DNA from: URNF01 sp045594105
GTDB taxonomy: Bacteria; Bacillota; Clostridia; Oscillospirales; Acutalibacteraceae
Direction of reading: 5' to 3'
Assembly: GCA_045594105.1 (NCBI GenBank)
Contig: JAZNXY010000024.1
Span: 1-55,902, forward strand
Length of the DNA: 55,902 nucleotides
The position numbers were made by a program, and so were the translations under genes. Numbering within the stretch: the stretch's first letter is position 1; the number at the start of each line of letters is the position of its first letter. Under the pieces are notes generated by a model. The model had not been told where the DNA came from, searched no databases, and saw only the letters and a list, made by a program, of their open reading frames with translations. Positions 9,156 to 19,807 of the stretch are shown here, in pieces.

Positions 9156-10375
9156 AAGCGTTTTTAAGCAAAGCTGCAACCTTTTTACTGTCGGTTGCGT
9201 TATTGGGATCTGTATTGCTGCAGATTTTTCCGCTTGTATATTCTTCCGTTTCTACAGAGACGATATATAAATACACGGCTTACGAGAAGGTGAACGTAGA
9301 TTGTGTGGCGGTGCGTAATGAGACACCCGTTCCGCTGAATACCTCCAACTACGTATTTTATACCGTGCAGAATGGCACACGTGTGTCTAACGGTGGCACG
9401 ATAGCACAGCTGTACGGCTCCCGTGACGATGCACTTCGTAAAGAACAGCTGGAACAGTTGGACGAGGAAATCGCTTCGTTGAAGGAAATACAGGCACTGG
9501 GTGCTGACGGTATGCCCGGTCTGGATATTCTGAATACACAGATTTCGGCAGCGGTATATGAAACCGTAGATGTGGGCACAGCCGCTTCTATAGAAGGATA
9601 CCGTGAACTGCGTACGAAGCTGTCCGGTTTCCTGAATAAAAAGCAAACGGTCACCAAAAAGCAGGTGGATTTTTCCGCACGGATTACCGCTTTGCAGGCA
9701 CAGCGTGATGCCCTTGCCAAAGGATATAAGGAGCCGTTGTCCTCGGTGACGGCTCCCGTAGCAGGGTATTTTGTTGACCGTGTAGACGGTCTGGAAGGCG
9801 TGCTGAAGGTGGATTCTGTTACCACTATGACCACCGATAATGTGCGTACAGCACTGTCTGCGGATTTGCAGGACGCCAATACGGCATACGCAGGAAAAAT
9901 CGTCAGCGATTATTCCTGGTATATTGCGTGCGTGGTGCCGGGAAATTATGCCACCGCTTTGGCAGTGGATAAAAGTCTGAAGGTGCGTCTGCCGTTTGTT
10001 ACCGATGAGGATATTGCGGTGAAGGTTGTCAGCTGTAACCGTGACGTAAACGGTGACTTGGCGGTTGTTTTTTCCTGTGTTACCATGTCCGAGAAGCTGT
10101 CCTCTATCCGTCATGAAAAGCTGGAAATCCTTCTTGTCGAGCACACGGGATTGCGTGTGCCCAAACGTGCTATCACCACCAATGCTGAGCAGGAGGTCGG
10201 TGTGTATGTCCGTTCGGGGGATATTGTACGTTTCCGTAAAATAAAACAGCAGTACAGCGATGCCGCCGACTATGTCATCTGCACCGAGGAAACCGGTGAG
10301 AGCGGGTATTTGCGGCTGTATGATGATGTTATTGTGGAAGGGAGCGATCTGTATGACGGAAAACTCATTCGTTAG
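9152..10375 (+). CDS. HlyD-like membrane-anchored protein, no visible export partner
   Basis: A 407-residue protein with one N-terminal membrane anchor (about residues 4-30) and a long extracytoplasmic part. Residues 95-190 look alpha-helical and coiled-coil prone. The flanking beta-rich segments and overall plan resemble HlyD/membrane-fusion adaptors of Gram-positive exporters. No ABC transporter or peptidase gene lies nearby: it sits between miaA (GTG start at 9152 overlaps the miaA stop) and yggS (23-base overlap), just before sepF. Its position suggests a cell-envelope or division-linked role, which is inference. No enzyme motif is visible. Confidence 0.65.
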   Translation: MKAFLSKAATFLLSVALLGSVLLQIFPLVYSSVSTETIYKYTAYEKVNVDCVAVRNETPVPLNTSNYVFYTVQNGTRVSNGGTIAQLYGSRDDALRKEQLEQLDEEIASLKEIQALGADGMPGLDILNTQISAAVYETVDVGTAASIEGYRELRTKLSGFLNKKQTVTKKQVDFSARITALQAQRDALAKGYKEPLSSVTAPVAGYFVDRVDGLEGVLKVDSVTTMTTDNVRTALSADLQDANTAYAGKIVSDYSWYIACVVPGNYATALAVDKSLKVRLPFVTDEDIAVKVVSCNRDVNGDLAVVFSCVTMSEKLSSIRHEKLEILLVEHTGLRVPKRAITTNAEQEVGVYVRSGDIVRFRKIKQQYSDAADYVICTEETGESGYLRLYDDVIVEGSDLYDGKLIR

Positions 10376-11057
10376 GGATAACCTTCTTCGTGTACGCGAA
10401 CGGATGGAAAAGGCGTGCCTTGCGGCAGGCAGATCCACAGAGGATGTTTCACTGGTGGCGGTTACGAAAACAGTGGATCCGGACCGTATCAACGAAGCGA
10501 TTGCGTGCGGTGTTACAGCAATCGGTGAAAACCGTGTACAAGAGTACCTTGGCAAAAAAGACGCACTGCATTTGAATGGCGTTACCACCCACCTGATCGG
10601 ACATCTGCAAACCAATAAAGTGAGAAGCATCGTCGGTGCAGTGGATATGATACAGTCGGTGGATAGCGAGAGGGTAGCGAATGCTATCAGTAACGCCTCT
10701 TGTGCATTGGGTATAACCACCGAGGTCTTGATTGAGGTCAACGTGGGCAGGGAACCGCAAAAAGCGGGTGTTTTGCCGGAGGAGCTGCCGCTTCTGCTGG
10801 AAAAAACAGCACAGCTGAAGGGTGTGCGTGTCAAAGGGTTGATGACCGTTCCGCCTATTTTGGACACAGAATACGAAAAAAGAAAAATATTTTCACAAAT
10901 GTTTCGTCTGTTTATTGACAATCGTGCAAAAAAATTAGATAATATAGATATGCAGATACTTTCAATGGGCATGTCCGATGATTTTTACGAGGCGATTCTG
11001 GAAGGTGCTACAACCGTTCGTGTCGGCTCGGCAATCTTTGGACGCAGACAATACTGA
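10353..11057 (+). CDS. YggS/PROSC family PLP-binding protein
   Basis: PLP homeostasis protein of the YggS/YlmE family, 234 residues, a single alanine-racemase-like TIM barrel without known catalysis. The PLP lysine is expected at about K39 in V-A-V-T-K. The glycine-rich phosphate site is seen in the C-terminal S-M-G-M-S-D and R-V-G-S-A-I-F-G. The reading frame is open further upstream, but ATG 10353 is chosen because GAAGGGAG precedes it and homology begins there. In many Gram-positives this gene sits next to sepF, as here. Confidence 0.93.
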   Translation: MTENSFVRDNLLRVRERMEKACLAAGRSTEDVSLVAVTKTVDPDRINEAIACGVTAIGENRVQEYLGKKDALHLNGVTTHLIGHLQTNKVRSIVGAVDMIQSVDSERVANAISNASCALGITTEVLIEVNVGREPQKAGVLPEELPLLLEKTAQLKGVRVKGLMTVPPILDTEYEKRKIFSQMFRLFIDNRAKKLDNIDMQILSMGMSDDFYEAILEGATTVRVGSAIFGRRQY

Positions 11058-11093
11058 ACACTATAGAAGATATTATATTCGGAGGTTTAGAAA

Positions 11094-11546
11094 ATGGGAT
11101 TTATTGAAAAGATTGTAACGGCTATCAATCGTCCCCCGGAAGATGAACTTGAGGATGACGTAATGGTGGAAGAAGAGGAAGAACTGGTCACCAGAAAACC
11201 CGAAGCACCGCACGTTGTAGGGGACGAAGAACCTCGCAAAGGTAACAAGGTGATGAATATTCATGCGACTGCGCAGCTGCAGGTTGTGCTTGTCAAGCCC
11301 GAGCGTTTTGACGACGCCAGCACCGTGGCAGATCACCTTAACTCTAAACGTACCGTTGTGCTTAACCTCGAATCTGCCAACAAGGACGTGGCACGTCGTA
11401 TTCTGGACTTCCTGAGCGGCGTAGCGTATGCCAATGACGGTCAGATTAAGAAGGTGGCAAATTGCACCTTTATCATCACACCCTATAACGTAGGTGTGAT
11501 GGGCGATCTGCTGGACGAACTGGAAAATAATGGCCTCTACTTCTGA
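11094..11546 (+). CDS. sepF: Cell division protein SepF
   Basis: A 150-residue FtsZ-associated membrane-binding protein that supports Z-ring assembly and septum formation. The N-terminus M-G-F-I-E-K-I fits the amphipathic membrane-targeting helix. An acidic linker follows (about 17-45), then the conserved DUF552 core with L-N-L-E-S and the R-R-I-L-D-F-L-S-G-V-A-Y motif. The start is ATG 11094 behind CGGAGGT. Its last codons overlap the ylmH start. The sepF-ylmH-divIVA order matches the ylm cluster of other Bacillota. Confidence 0.95.
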   Translation: MGFIEKIVTAINRPPEDELEDDVMVEEEEELVTRKPEAPHVVGDEEPRKGNKVMNIHATAQLQVVLVKPERFDDASTVADHLNSKRTVVLNLESANKDVARRILDFLSGVAYANDGQIKKVANCTFIITPYNVGVMGDLLDELENNGLYF

Positions 11547-12285
11547 GGATACTCTTCTGCTCGCAAGGGCGGAGGATGCGGTACAGCTGTGCGATAAGCA
11601 CAGCTATCCGCATTTTGTGGGGTTTGTTGACGAAAGACAGCGTGCTTTGATTGCCGCCGCTTTTCGCCATACACCGCACGCAGTGTGCCTCTTTTTCGGT
11701 GGCTACGAAGGGGCGGAACGTACACTTTTTGGTGCCTTTCCGTCTTTTATGCAACCGGAGACTGCGCTGTTTCCGCTTGTGGCATTGGAATGTACCTATC
11801 GTGAAACCGCAACCCTTACCCATAGAGATTTCCTGGGTACCATTCTGTCTCTCGGTGTTAAGCGGGAGAAGGTGGGAGATATTCTCTGCGGCAACGGCAG
11901 GACGGTTGTGTTTGTCGGAGAGGATATTGCACCGTTTTTGTGCGATCAAATCACAAAGGTCGGTGGCGAAGGGGTTACGGTGACTGCAGGACTGTCGGCA
12001 CCGCTTGACATCACCCGGGCGTATAAGGAAATCAATATGACGGTGGCATCTCCTCGTTTGGATAACGTGGTGAAGGCGCTGACCGGCTTGGCACGTGAAA
12101 AAGCTGCCGTTTTGATTACAAGCGGTTTGGTTTCTTTGTGCCACCAACCGTGTGAGTCGGTATCAAAGACGGTTTTGGAAGGCGATATTGTATCTGTGCG
12201 TGGATATGGTCGTTTTCGGATTGTTTCTCTGTCCAATCTCACCAAAAAGGAACGGATTGTTTTGGTGGCTCATAAATATCTTTGA
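11530..12285 (+). CDS. YlmH-family S4-domain RNA-binding protein
   Basis: A 251-residue protein with an N-terminal YlmH-type domain (F-x-G-F-V-D-E-R-Q near residues 30-38) and a C-terminal S4 RNA-binding domain (about 180-245). In Bacillus and streptococci it is part of the division gene cluster. YlmH has been connected with ribosome-associated RNA binding and rescue of stalled nascent chains. The ATG at 11530 lies inside the end of sepF (17-base overlap), indicating coupled translation. Confidence 0.9.
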   Translation: MASTSEDTLLLARAEDAVQLCDKHSYPHFVGFVDERQRALIAAAFRHTPHAVCLFFGGYEGAERTLFGAFPSFMQPETALFPLVALECTYRETATLTHRDFLGTILSLGVKREKVGDILCGNGRTVVFVGEDIAPFLCDQITKVGGEGVTVTAGLSAPLDITRAYKEINMTVASPRLDNVVKALTGLAREKAAVLITSGLVSLCHQPCESVSKTVLEGDIVSVRGYGRFRIVSLSNLTKKERIVLVAHKYL

Positions 12286-12303
12286 AATCTGGAGGAAACG
12301 AGT

Positions 12304-13026
12304 ATGTATACTGTAGAAGAGATCCGTAATATTACTTTTACCAAGGCACTTGGCGGTTATAAAACCACTGAAGTGGATGATTTTATCGATACCTGTGCAG
12401 ATACCGTGGAAGCGTTGGTTGCAGAAAACGAGGATTTGAAAAAGAAAATGGAAGTTCTCGCAACCAAGGTCAGAGAGTATCGTGATGAAGAGGATAGTAT
12501 CCGTACTGCACTGCTCAGTGCACAGCGTTTGGGTGATACTGTGTTGCGTGAAGCGAAGCATAAAGCACAGCTGATTTTGGATGATGCACAAATCAAAGCC
12601 GAAAAAATCGAAGAGGTAGCCCAACAGCAGATTCGTGAACAGATGGAAGAACTGGAACGTATGAAGAAGCTGGTGGGTGAATTCAAAACCCGCATTCTGA
12701 ATGTTTACCGTGAGCATCTTGCTATGATTGATGTACTGCCGGATTATCGGGCGGCAGATGAGGATGCTGCAGAGGAAGAAGCACCCGTAGAGGAAACGGT
12801 TGCGGAAGAAACCGTGGAAGAGGCAGCACCTGTGGAAGATACCACGGAAGAAGCTCCCGCAGAGGAGATACCTGTTATGCCGGCAGCACCGGATGCAGCC
12901 GAGGAAACGGAACCCTCTTTGTTTGAAGATGAAGAAGGGGAAGCCACCAGCCAGTTTACCAATCTGAAATTCGGTACGGATTACAGTATTGAAGATGATG
13001 ACGAAGACGAAGAAGACGAAGAATAA
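12304..13026 (+). CDS. divIVA: DivIVA domain protein
   Basis: A 240-residue DivIVA/GpsB-type protein. The N-terminal membrane-binding segment has the family F-x-K-A-L-G-G-Y-x-x-x-E-V-D-D-F-I pattern (residues about 12-27). A coiled coil follows to about residue 145, and then a long Glu/Ala/Pro-rich acidic tail to the end. DivIVA binds curved membrane at septa and poles and recruits division or wall factors. The tail composition is low complexity and probably disordered. The start is ATG 12304 behind GGAGGAAACG, 18 bases after ylmH. A terminator follows. Confidence 0.93.
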   Translation: MYTVEEIRNITFTKALGGYKTTEVDDFIDTCADTVEALVAENEDLKKKMEVLATKVREYRDEEDSIRTALLSAQRLGDTVLREAKHKAQLILDDAQIKAEKIEEVAQQQIREQMEELERMKKLVGEFKTRILNVYREHLAMIDVLPDYRAADEDAAEEEAPVEETVAEETVEEAAPVEDTTEEAPAEEIPVMPAAPDAAEETEPSLFEDEEGEATSQFTNLKFGTDYSIEDDDEDEEDEE

Positions 13027-13053
13027 GCACAGATCAGAACATAAACATATTCT

Positions 13054-13088
13054 ATGCGACGTGTCGCTGACGATACGTCGCATTTTTT
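13054..13088 (+). terminator. Terminator after divIVA
   Basis: ATGCGACGT and ACGTCGCAT form a 9-bp outer stem, extended inward, followed by TTTTTT. The next gene, lspA, begins only 14 bases after the T-run with no obvious promoter, so some readthrough is likely. Confidence 0.8.
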
Positions 13089-13101
13089 AAGGTAGAGAGA
13101 T

Positions 13102-13668
13102 ATGAAAAAGTTTTTTGAAGAGTTTTCCTTTGAAGGTGCGGCGAAATATCGCTTGTGTATGTTGCTGCCCGCCGTATTGCTTGTTGGCGTGGACCAACTT
13201 TTGAAATACTTTGCCACTACTTTGTTGAAGGGTGCGCCCGCAAAGGTGTTGTGGGATGGTGTATTTGAATTGCTGTATGTGGAAAACCGTGGTGCAGCGT
13301 TCAGTATGATGCAAAACGCACGGTGGTTTTTCATAACCCTGACAAGTGTGGTAATGATTTTTCTGCTGCTTGTGGTAATGAGCGGCAGATACCGTCGGTC
13401 TATGCTGTTGAATATCAGCTTTGTTTTGGTAATCGGCGGTGGTATCGGTAATCTTGTTGACCGCATTGTGAACGGCTATGTGATTGACTATTTGTATTTT
13501 AAGCTGATAAACTTCCCTGTTTTTAATTTTGCCGATTGCTGTTTGGTGATCGGTGCAGCATTTATGCTGGCATTTTTCTTCTTTGTATATGAAGACACTT
13601 CTAAAAATACGCCTAAAAAGGTAACGAAGGATTCCGGAAATGACAACGAAGATTTGGGAAACACCTGA
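13102..13668 (+). CDS. lspA: Lipoprotein signal peptidase LspA
   Basis: Integral membrane aspartyl protease (signal peptidase II) that removes signal peptides from diacylglyceryl-prolipoproteins. The 188 residues contain four hydrophobic segments. Catalytic aspartates are D120 in N-L-V-D-R and D145 in F-N-F-A-D-C. The C-terminus carries a short charged tail. The start is ATG 13102 behind AAGGTAGAG. The last 29 bases overlap the rluD gene in another frame, so the two are probably translationally coupled. lspA-rluD pairing is common in Bacillota. Confidence 0.96.
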   Translation: MKKFFEEFSFEGAAKYRLCMLLPAVLLVGVDQLLKYFATTLLKGAPAKVLWDGVFELLYVENRGAAFSMMQNARWFFITLTSVVMIFLLLVVMSGRYRRSMLLNISFVLVIGGGIGNLVDRIVNGYVIDYLYFKLINFPVFNFADCCLVIGAAFMLAFFFFVYEDTSKNTPKKVTKDSGNDNEDLGNT

Positions 13669-14575
13669 TAGTGCAGCCGGTGGACGCATCGATAAGCACC
13701 TGTCTGAGTGGCTGGATATGACCCGCAGTGCTGTGCAGACGCTACTGGACAACGGCAACGTGGTAATAGACGGCAAGGCAGTGGGTAAGAATTACCGTTT
13801 ACGTGCAGGGGATACGGCAGAGGTTACTATACCCGACCCCACGGTATACGAAGCTGCGCCTGAAAATATACCGCTTGAGATTGTGTATGAGGATGCGCAT
13901 CTGCTGGTTGTAAATAAACCGAAGGGTATGGTAGTACATCCTGCGGCAGGCAATTACAGCGGTACGCTGGTAAATGCCTTGCTGTATCATTGCGGTGATT
14001 CGCTTTCGGGGATTAACGGTGTGCTGCGTCCCGGTATTGTGCACCGTATTGATAAGGATACAAGCGGCCTGCTGATTGTTGCTAAAAATGATAAGGCACA
14101 TGTAGGGTTGGCAGAACAGATAAAGGCACATACCTTTACACGTGAATATGAGACGGTTGTGTACGGCAATGTCAAGAATGACGAGGGCACGGTGTCTGCA
14201 CCGATCGGCAGACATCCCGTACACCGCAAAAAAATGACGGTAACGTCGGTCAATTCTAAGGATGCCACCACACACTACCATGTGATTGACCGTTTCGCAG
14301 GCACCGCTAACGTATCGCCTTATACCCATCTGCGTTGTCGTCTGGAAACGGGTCGTACCCATCAGATACGTGTACATATGGCGTATATCGGACACCCCGT
14401 GGCAGGGGATATGGTTTACGGTCCCGAAAAACATAAAGAGCTGTGTGGGCAGTGCTTGCACGCACGGGTGATCGGGTTTGTACATCCGATAACAGGAGAA
14501 TATATGGAGTTTTCTTCTCCGCTGCCTGCGTATTTTGAAACGTTTTTAGAAAAATTGCAAAAAAACAACGGATGA
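13640..14575 (+). CDS. RluD-type 23S rRNA pseudouridine synthase
   Basis: A 311-residue RluA-family pseudouridine synthase with an N-terminal S4 RNA-binding domain (about 12-65). The catalytic motif is H135-R-I-D138-K-D-T-S-G, with D138 the nucleophile. The G-R-T-H-Q-I-R-V-H segment binds uridine. By family it modifies helix 69 uridines or a similar large-subunit site, but the exact target cannot be read from sequence. The ATG at 13640 overlaps lspA. The TGA stop lies inside the left arm of the following terminator. Confidence 0.93.
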   Translation: MTTKIWETPDSAAGGRIDKHLSEWLDMTRSAVQTLLDNGNVVIDGKAVGKNYRLRAGDTAEVTIPDPTVYEAAPENIPLEIVYEDAHLLVVNKPKGMVVHPAAGNYSGTLVNALLYHCGDSLSGINGVLRPGIVHRIDKDTSGLLIVAKNDKAHVGLAEQIKAHTFTREYETVVYGNVKNDEGTVSAPIGRHPVHRKKMTVTSVNSKDATTHYHVIDRFAGTANVSPYTHLRCRLETGRTHQIRVHMAYIGHPVAGDMVYGPEKHKELCGQCLHARVIGFVHPITGEYMEFSSPLPAYFETFLEKLQKNNG

Positions 14576-14598
14576 CAAGCGTCATCCGTTGTTTTTTT
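14562..14598. terminator. Bidirectional terminator between rluD and glnS
   Basis: ACAACGGATGAC pairs with GTCATCCGTTGT around the loop AAGC, flanked by A-run and T-run. It serves both convergent operons and contains the rluD stop codon. Confidence 0.88.
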
Positions 14599-14604
14599 AT
14601 CTTT

Positions 14605-16290
<1,686 letters not shown>

Positions 16291-16299
16291 AATTATTCC

Positions 16300-17949
16300 T
16301 CACTGTTCAGCGAATTTGCTCATTCTTGCCAATACACGTTCTTTGCCGAGTAACTGCATAATCGCACAAAGATCGGGTGTGTTGCGGCGACCGGTTACGG
16401 CAATGCGGATGACGGTGGAAACGTCACCTACGTGCCCCTTGAAAGCATCGGGATTCTGCTTGTATGCCTTGACATCGGGGGAGAAACCGAGGTCGGCACA
16501 GATAGATTTTACGGTATCAAACCACGCCTGTTTATCTTCGTTGGGGTCATATACCTTGGCGTATGCCTCCAGAATAGCCGCCGCATCGGCAGGGGCGATA
16601 TTCTCGGGAAGGACATCTACAGGGGAGAAGGTCTCGTCAAAGAAGTATGCCGCATAATCGGGGGCGTCACTCCATTTAGCGAGGTCCTTACGTGGCTTGT
16701 TACCGCCACGGTCGATATCAAAGATGCCAACGGTGAATGCCGCATCTCTTTCTAACATTTCCGCGAAGGTGGGGTTGTATGCTTTTGCCCACGCAAGAAC
16801 ATTGTCGGCAACCTCCTTGGCGGTCATACGGGAAATGACGTTTTTGCTTACGTCATTTAATTTCTGCATATCAAACAGTGCGCCCGACACACTCATCTTT
16901 TTGAGGTTAAAGGGGAACTTTGTGCGGTCGGCATCGGGGTTGGCACGACGCCAATCCTCGAAATCGCTGTTGGCGACGGTCATTAAATACTCCAGCACAC
17001 TTTCCTTCGGATATCCCTGCTCTGCGTAGTAGTGCATAGCGGCTTCAGGGTCTTTGCGTTTGGAAAGCTTACGTTTGCCGCCGTTGTCCTCTTTCATAAT
17101 AGGGCTGACATGTGCATATTTCGGCGGCTTGAAGCCGAGCATCTGGAACAACTGTAAATGCTTCGGAACGGAGGAAATCCATTCGTCGCCGCGGATAACG
17201 TGGGTGGTACGCATTAAGTGATCATCCACTGCGTGTGCGAAATGGTAGGTCGGAATACCGTCGGATTTCAACAGCACCAAATCCTCGTCGTTTTCGGGCA
17301 TTTCAATCGTGCCTTTAATCATATCGGTAAACTTGATGCGACGGCTTTCATCGCCGGGAGAACGCAGACGAACAACAAAGGGCTGTCCTTCGTTGATACG
17401 TGCCAAAGCATCATCAACAGAGATGTTGCGGCATACGGCATATTGACCGTAGTAACCGGTTCTTGCCTTGTCCGCTTCCTGCTTTGCTCTTGCGGCCTCA
17501 CGTGCTTCCTCGGTACAGAAGCAGGGATACGCAAGACCTTGCTCTACCAGGGCTTTGACGTATGCCTGATAGATTTTCTCACGCTTGCTTTGCTGGTAAG
17601 GGGCATAGTCGCCTTTTACCACGCCGGGTGCTACAAAGCCCTCATCCAGATGAAGACCGTAGGTGTTCAGACCGGTGAGAATATCCTCAGCCCCGCCCTC
17701 AACCTCACGTTTCTTGTCAGTGTCTTCTAAACGGAAGTAGAAAAGACCGTCAGACGCATTGGCAGTCAGGCGGTTGATCATCGCAGTAAAAAAAACACCG
17801 AGATGCAGATAGCCGGTCGGGCTGGGTGCAATACGGGTGACCCGTGCGTTCTCCGAAAGGGTACGCGGGGGATATAACGCTTCATAGTACGCAGGTGTCT
17901 TGTCAATGTTCGGGAACATTGCAGCGGCAAGAGCTTTGAAATCAGACAT
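16300..17949 (-). CDS. gltX: Glutamyl-tRNA synthetase
   Basis: Class I synthetase attaching glutamate to tRNA-Glu, 549 residues, somewhat longer than the roughly 470-490 typical for GluRS. The HIGH-equivalent is H49-L-G in P-S-P-T-G-Y-L-H-L-G. The KMSKS-equivalent is K-L-S-K-R near residue 300. The separate glnS supports this one being glutamate specific. The start is ATG 17947-17949 behind GGAGGC. Its promoter is back-to-back with that of trpS. Confidence 0.95.
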   Translation of the reverse strand: MSDFKALAAAMFPNIDKTPAYYEALYPPRTLSENARVTRIAPSPTGYLHLGVFFTAMINRLTANASDGLFYFRLEDTDKKREVEGGAEDILTGLNTYGLHLDEGFVAPGVVKGDYAPYQQSKREKIYQAYVKALVEQGLAYPCFCTEEAREAARAKQEADKARTGYYGQYAVCRNISVDDALARINEGQPFVVRLRSPGDESRRIKFTDMIKGTIEMPENDEDLVLLKSDGIPTYHFAHAVDDHLMRTTHVIRGDEWISSVPKHLQLFQMLGFKPPKYAHVSPIMKEDNGGKRKLSKRKDPEAAMHYYAEQGYPKESVLEYLMTVANSDFEDWRRANPDADRTKFPFNLKKMSVSGALFDMQKLNDVSKNVISRMTAKEVADNVLAWAKAYNPTFAEMLERDAAFTVGIFDIDRGGNKPRKDLAKWSDAPDYAAYFFDETFSPVDVLPENIAPADAAAILEAYAKVYDPNEDKQAWFDTVKSICADLGFSPDVKAYKQNPDAFKGHVGDVSTVIRIAVTGRRNTPDLCAIMQLLGKERVLARMSKFAEQ

Positions 17950-17982
17950 ATTTGTGCCTCCAATTTGCGCAATATATCATAT

Positions 17983-18011
17983 ATTTTACAATTTTATATT
18001 GAAAAAGTCAA
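17983..18011 (-). promoter_or_regulatory. gltX-glnS promoter
   Basis: Minus strand: TTGACT (18006-18011), a 17-base spacer and TAAAAT (17983-17988), 34 bases upstream of the gltX start. It overlaps the divergent trpS promoter region. No T-box or leader fits into the space. Confidence 0.65.
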
Positions 18012-18028
18012 TGAAAGTGTGCTAATAT
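17999..18028 (+). promoter_or_regulatory. trpS promoter
   Basis: TTGAAA (17999-18004), an 18-base spacer and TAATAT (18023-18028) preceded by an extended TGC. The spacer contains the gltX -35, so the two RNA polymerase sites overlap. Confidence 0.65.
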
Positions 18029-18059
18029 ATTAAAGAACTTTTTTAAGGGAGACATAACT

Positions 18060-19073
18060 ATGAGTGAAAATGAGATTCTGCGCCCGAAAAGAGCACTTAG
18101 TTGTATTCAACCGACCGGTGCACCTACCCTCGGTAACTACCTTGGTGCATTGCGCAATTGGGTGGGTATGCAGGACGAATTTGAGTGTGCATTTGCGGTT
18201 GCCGACCTGCACGCATTGACGGTGCGTCAGGAACCTGCCAAGCTGCGTCAGCAGATTATGGAAATGTATGCACTGCTGCTGGCTATCGGCCTGGATCCGA
18301 AAAAACATATGGTTTTTGTACAGTCGCACGTACCTGCACATACGGAGCTTGCCTGGTTGCTCGCTTGCTGTACCCAGTTTGGTGAGCTTTCCCGTATGAC
18401 GCAGTTTAAGGATAAGTCTGCAAAGCATGCGGACAATATCAATCTGGGGTTGTTTGCGTACCCGACCTTGATGGCAGCGGATATTTTGCTGTATCAGCCC
18501 GATTATGTGCCTGTCGGTGCGGATCAGAAGCAGCATTGCGAGCTGTCCCGTAACATTGCGGAACGGTTTAACGGTGTATATGGAAACACCTTTACAGTGC
18601 CGGAACCGTACATTATGAAAACAGGTGCCCGTGTGCGTTCGCTGCAGGACCCGACCAAGAAGATGTCCAAATCGGATGAGAATCAAAACTCGTTCATTTC
18701 TTTGAAGGATGATACCGATACCATTATTCGTAAGTTCCGTCGTGCAGTGACCGACAGCGAGGCGTGTGTGCGGTATGCGGAAGGTAAAGACGGCATCAAC
18801 AACCTGATGGAAATCTATAGTGCGGTTACTGGCAAAACGCTTGAGGATATTGAAAACGAGTTTGCAGGCCGTGGCTATGGCGACTTTAAGACCGCAGTCG
18901 GCGAAGCGGTAGCGGCAGAGCTGGCACCCATCCAGGCACGTCTTGCCGAATTGCTCGGTGACAAAGCACAGCTGGAGGCGCTGATGAAGGAAGGTGCGGA
19001 GCACGCAGCGTATGTTGCCGCCCGTACTCTCTCGAAGGTTAAGAAAAAAATGGGTCTCGCTCTCTTGAAATAA
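18060..19073 (+). CDS. trpS: Tryptophanyl-tRNA synthetase
   Basis: Class Ic synthetase charging tRNA-Trp (a tRNA-Trp gene is at 50901), 337 residues. The HIGH-equivalent lies in the Q-P-T-G-A-P-T-L-G-N-Y-L-G segment at the N-terminus. The K-M-S-K-S loop is intact at about 201-205, followed by D-E-N. The leader is only about 25 bases from the inferred start point, so T-box control is absent. The start is ATG 18060 behind AAGGGAGA. Confidence 0.96.
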   Translation: MSENEILRPKRALSCIQPTGAPTLGNYLGALRNWVGMQDEFECAFAVADLHALTVRQEPAKLRQQIMEMYALLLAIGLDPKKHMVFVQSHVPAHTELAWLLACCTQFGELSRMTQFKDKSAKHADNINLGLFAYPTLMAADILLYQPDYVPVGADQKQHCELSRNIAERFNGVYGNTFTVPEPYIMKTGARVRSLQDPTKKMSKSDENQNSFISLKDDTDTIIRKFRRAVTDSEACVRYAEGKDGINNLMEIYSAVTGKTLEDIENEFAGRGYGDFKTAVGEAVAAELAPIQARLAELLGDKAQLEALMKEGAEHAAYVAARTLSKVKKKMGLALLK

Positions 19074-19085
19074 GGAAGCACGTCA

Positions 19086-19766
19086 ATGGATTTTTTGTAT
19101 CACGATAAATATATCGTTGTGTGTGAGAAGCCGGTCGGTATCCTGTCCGAGCCGATGGCACGGGAAAAGAATTTGCCTGCGATACTGCAAAAACAGACAG
19201 GTGCGTACAAAATCGATGTTATTCACCGCTTGGACCGTAATGTCGGTGGTGTGATGGTGTATTCCAAAAGCCGTAAAGCTACCGAAATATTGGCAAAAAT
19301 GATGGCGGCACACCGGTTTGAAAAAGAGTATTTGGCGGTGGTGGAAGGACATCTTCCCGGAGAAAGCGGTACGTTTGAAGATTATCTTGTGAAAGACCGA
19401 AAAAACTGTAAAGTATACGTAGGAAAACAAAACGACCGTGATGCGAAATATGCGAAGCTGACCTATGCGGTGCTGGCGGAGAAAAAAGGGTTGTCCCTTG
19501 TGCGTGTACAGCTGCATACCGGCCGAACGCACCAGATCCGTGTGCAGTTTGCTTCTCGTGGCTGTCCGCTGATCGGTGATACAAAATACGGCAGACAGGG
19601 CACCAAAGACAACGGAAAAACGCCGATTGCACTGTTTTCGTTCCGTTTGGCATTTGCTCATCCTGTAACAAGGCAGCCGATAGAAGGATTTGCTTTGCCG
19701 CCGCTAAAAGGTGTGTTTTCACTTTTTGAAAAACAGATAAAAAGCTTGAAAAATACAGAAAAATAG
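19086..19766 (+). CDS. Small RluA-family pseudouridine synthase without S4 domain
   Basis: A 226-residue pseudouridine synthase with the RluA/RsuA-type active site H47-R-L-D50-R-N-V-G-G (D50 nucleophile) and G-R-T-H-Q-I-R. It begins directly with the catalytic domain and lacks the S4 domain of the rluD-type enzyme at 13640. The substrate is unknown; related short enzymes modify rRNA or tRNA. It lies 12 bases after trpS in the same operon and is closed by a strong hairpin terminator. Confidence 0.87.
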   Translation: MDFLYHDKYIVVCEKPVGILSEPMAREKNLPAILQKQTGAYKIDVIHRLDRNVGGVMVYSKSRKATEILAKMMAAHRFEKEYLAVVEGHLPGESGTFEDYLVKDRKNCKVYVGKQNDRDAKYAKLTYAVLAEKKGLSLVRVQLHTGRTHQIRVQFASRGCPLIGDTKYGRQGTKDNGKTPIALFSFRLAFAHPVTRQPIEGFALPPLKGVFSLFEKQIKSLKNTEK

Positions 19767-19770
19767 AGAA

Positions 19771-19805
19771 AAACCTGTTGTTCTTTCGAACAACAGGTTT
19801 TTTGC
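19771..19805. terminator. Bidirectional terminator shared with the 6S RNA
   Basis: AACCTGTTGTTC and GAACAACAGGTT form a 12-bp perfect stem around TTTC, with T-runs on both strands. It ends the trpS operon on the plus strand and probably the 6S RNA on the minus strand. Confidence 0.88.
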
Positions 19806-19807
19806 TT

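Noticed and set aside
9200..10972. 590-codon open frame on the minus strand antisense to the HlyD-like and yggS genes
   Set aside because: It has no ribosome site, its composition is odd (rich in Cys, His, Ile, Arg), and it is the complement of two genes with clear homology and coupled starts.
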